DNA of 64,000 nucleotides. Source: Planctomycetota bacterium (lineage in GTDB: Bacteria; Planctomycetota; UBA1135; UBA2386). This document shows, in pieces, positions 62,665-64,000 of this stretch (position 1 is its first letter; each line of letters begins with the position of its first letter). The notes below the pieces were generated by a model, which saw only the letters and a list, made by a program, of their open reading frames with translations, was not told the origin of the DNA and ran no database searches. A program made the translations under genes and the position numbers. Location of the stretch: assembly GCA_020638655.1 (NCBI GenBank), contig JACKIC010000006.1, positions 358,001 through 422,000 of the forward strand, in the 5' to 3' direction.

Positions 62665-64000
62665 ATGAACAAGAATCTGGTTCTCGCCGTCGCCAAACGC
62701 GACCTGCGCAGCTGGTTCGGCAACCCCGCCGGCTACGTCTTCATCCTGTTGTTCGTGGCCGCTTCGACGATCGCCCTGATGTGGTCGTCGGCGTTCTTCA
62801 CCAACAACCTCGCCAACCTCGACACGCTCAACAGCTGGTTCCCGATCATCGCGATCGTCTTCGTCGCCGCGGCGACGATGAACATGTGGACCAGCGAGCG
62901 CGCCAACGGCACGCAGGAGCTGCTGTTCACCCTGCCGGGCCGCGACTTCGACCTGCAGTTCGGCAAGTTCCTCGCCGCGGTGTCGGTCTACACGATCTCG
63001 CTGGCGTTCACGCTGGTGCTGCCGCTGGCGCTGACATTCCTCGGCAACCCCGACTGGGGGCAGCTGTTCGCCAACTACCTCGGCTTCTGGCTGCTCGGCG
63101 TGCTGCTGGTCAGCGTGTCGATGATCGGTGGTCAGCTGACGACCAACGCCACGGTGGCGTTCCTCGTGTCGGTGCTGCTGTGCGCCGTGGTCGTCTACCT
63201 CGGTCTGGTGATGGGCTGGATCGGCTGGGCGAGCTGGGACACCAACGGTCCACTCGGTCAGTTCGGCGAGTTCGCGCGCGGCATGCTGCCGTTCTCGGGC
63301 TTCGTGCTGTTCCTCGGTCTGACGGTGGCCTTCTTCTACCTGGGCCTCGCGCTGCTCGCGCGCCGTCACTGGCGCAAGGGTGACGAGGCGGTGCACACGA
63401 CCGTGCGTTTCGCCGGCGGGTTCGTCATGGCGCTGTCGGCGACCGTGATCGGGGTGCAGGCGCTGCCGCGCATCGACGCGACGGTCGAAGGCATCCACTC
63501 GCTCGGCGACGAGAGCAAGAAGCTGCTGGCCGGGCTCGACCAGGACAAGCCGGTGTTCATCACCGCCTACGTCAGCGAGGACGTGCCCGAGCAGCTGGTG
63601 CAGCAGCGGCGCCTGCTGCTCAACCTGATCGACCAGTTCGACGCGATCGGCGGCGGCGCGGTGCAGAAGCGCATCGTGCTGCCCAAGCCGTACTCGGAGG
63701 ATGCGCGCGAGGCCGAGAAGAACTTCGGCATCCGCCCGCAGACGGTCCCGCAGGCACTGCCGGGCGGTGGTTACACCGAGTCGCAGGTGTTCCTCGGCTT
63801 CGTGGTGCAGTGCGGCACCGACGAGGTGGTGACGCCGTTCGTCGAGCCCGCGGTGCCGCTCGAGTACGAGCTCACCCGCAGCATCCGCGTGGTCAGCAAC
63901 GCCTCGCGCAAGAAGGTCGGCCTGCTCAAGACCGACGTCGAGCTCGGCGGCGGCTTCGACTTCCAGACGTTCGCGCAGAAGCCGCGCTGGCAGATCGCCG
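62665..64000 (+). CDS. GldF-GldG-like fusion, ABC-2 permease plus periplasmic domain (partial)
   Basis: Open from the ATG at 62665 to the window end (at least 445 residues), so incomplete. The first 235 residues form six or so helices of an ABC-2 permease: NPAGYVFILLFVAASTIALM, PIIAIVFVAAATMNMWTSER with GTQELLFTLPGRDFDLQFGK, and LPFSGFVLFLGLTVAFFYLG. A seventh helix (FAGGFVMALSATVIGVQALP) starts a GldG-like part with SEDVPEQLVQQRRLLLNLID and FGIRPQTVPQALPGGGYTES. In Bacteroidota GldF and GldG are separate; here they are one chain. Partner of the upstream ATPase. Confidence 0.85.
   Translation, partial: MNKNLVLAVAKRDLRSWFGNPAGYVFILLFVAASTIALMWSSAFFTNNLANLDTLNSWFPIIAIVFVAAATMNMWTSERANGTQELLFTLPGRDFDLQFGKFLAAVSVYTISLAFTLVLPLALTFLGNPDWGQLFANYLGFWLLGVLLVSVSMIGGQLTTNATVAFLVSVLLCAVVVYLGLVMGWIGWASWDTNGPLGQFGEFARGMLPFSGFVLFLGLTVAFFYLGLALLARRHWRKGDEAVHTTVRFAGGFVMALSATVIGVQALPRIDATVEGIHSLGDESKKLLAGLDQDKPVFITAYVSEDVPEQLVQQRRLLLNLIDQFDAIGGGAVQKRIVLPKPYSEDAREAEKNFGIRPQTVPQALPGGGYTESQVFLGFVVQCGTDEVVTPFVEPAVPLEYELTRSIRVVSNASRKKVGLLKTDVELGGGFDFQTFAQKPRWQIA

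Overview
The window is high-GC bacterial chromosome, most likely from an uncultured Planctomycetota (inference). The clues are paired secreted proteins with the same C-terminal GxPGC beta domain (1-408 and 7454-8449), an ECF sigma factor next to two giant Ser/Thr kinases with TPR tails (11.4-18.9 kb), a HEAT/vWA-type protein and a phosphoesterase/PQQ-propeller fusion. No rRNA gene and no CRISPR array were seen. One tRNA is present, tRNA-Gly(CCC) at 51870-51944 on the minus strand.

Layout. 1-11.2 kb holds core or housekeeping-like genes: M61 peptidase, HEAT/vWA protein, metallophosphoesterase, CRP-TrxR-like fusion, CYTH protein, DUF429 protein and RTX-repeat protein. 11.4-18.9 kb holds the sigma factor and two kinase-TPR proteins. 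18.9-28.5 kb is a minus-strand cassette of three nucleic-acid enzymes: a 1750-residue exonuclease-RecQ-UvrD fusion, a PLD-nuclease/SF2 helicase/DUF3427 protein and an HNH endonuclease. It is a candidate defence module.

28.5-51.9 kb is the main discovery. It is a genomic island of about 23 kb that encodes nitrate-to-N2O denitrification. It is bounded by a perfect 45-bp direct repeat of the 3' half of the tRNA-Gly gene (28487-28531 and 51870-51914). From left to right it carries a Nap operon (napD-napA-tandem napB-napF-small ORF); a divergent tetrahaem cytochrome/FeS/NrfD membrane complex that probably replaces NapC or NapGH; an alginate-export-type porin; SCO1, a formylglycine-generating-enzyme-like lipoprotein and a NirK-cytochrome c fusion; an Rrf2/NsrR-like regulator; norCBQD with a dihaem NorC; a tryptophanase; norF, norE and norR; and, behind a near-consensus sigma-54 promoter, the NO-stress genes ric (ytfE) and fdxA. 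No nosZ and no integrase were seen. Several genes between 36.4 and 45 kb (porin, FGE, nirK, norD) are broken by single-base slips, mostly in G runs. These may be consensus errors or real decay.

51.9-64 kb returns to chromosomal content: a lipoprotein, a DUF3050 protein, a DUF389 membrane protein, an ExbD-like/terpene-cyclase-fold protein, a DUF1275-STAS fusion, a GT39-like membrane protein, a MntA/HepT toxin-antitoxin pair, a SRPBCC protein, an outer-membrane protein, and a GldA-like ATPase with a GldF-GldG-like fusion that runs off the right edge.

How the parts work together (inference): quinol electrons enter through the NrfD/FeS/cytochrome module and periplasmic cytochromes. They reduce nitrate (Nap), nitrite (NirK) and NO (cNOR) in the periplasm or at the membrane. 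NsrR-like and NorR regulators sense NO, and RIC plus ferredoxin repair or buffer nitrosative damage. The end product would be N2O unless NosZ is encoded elsewhere.
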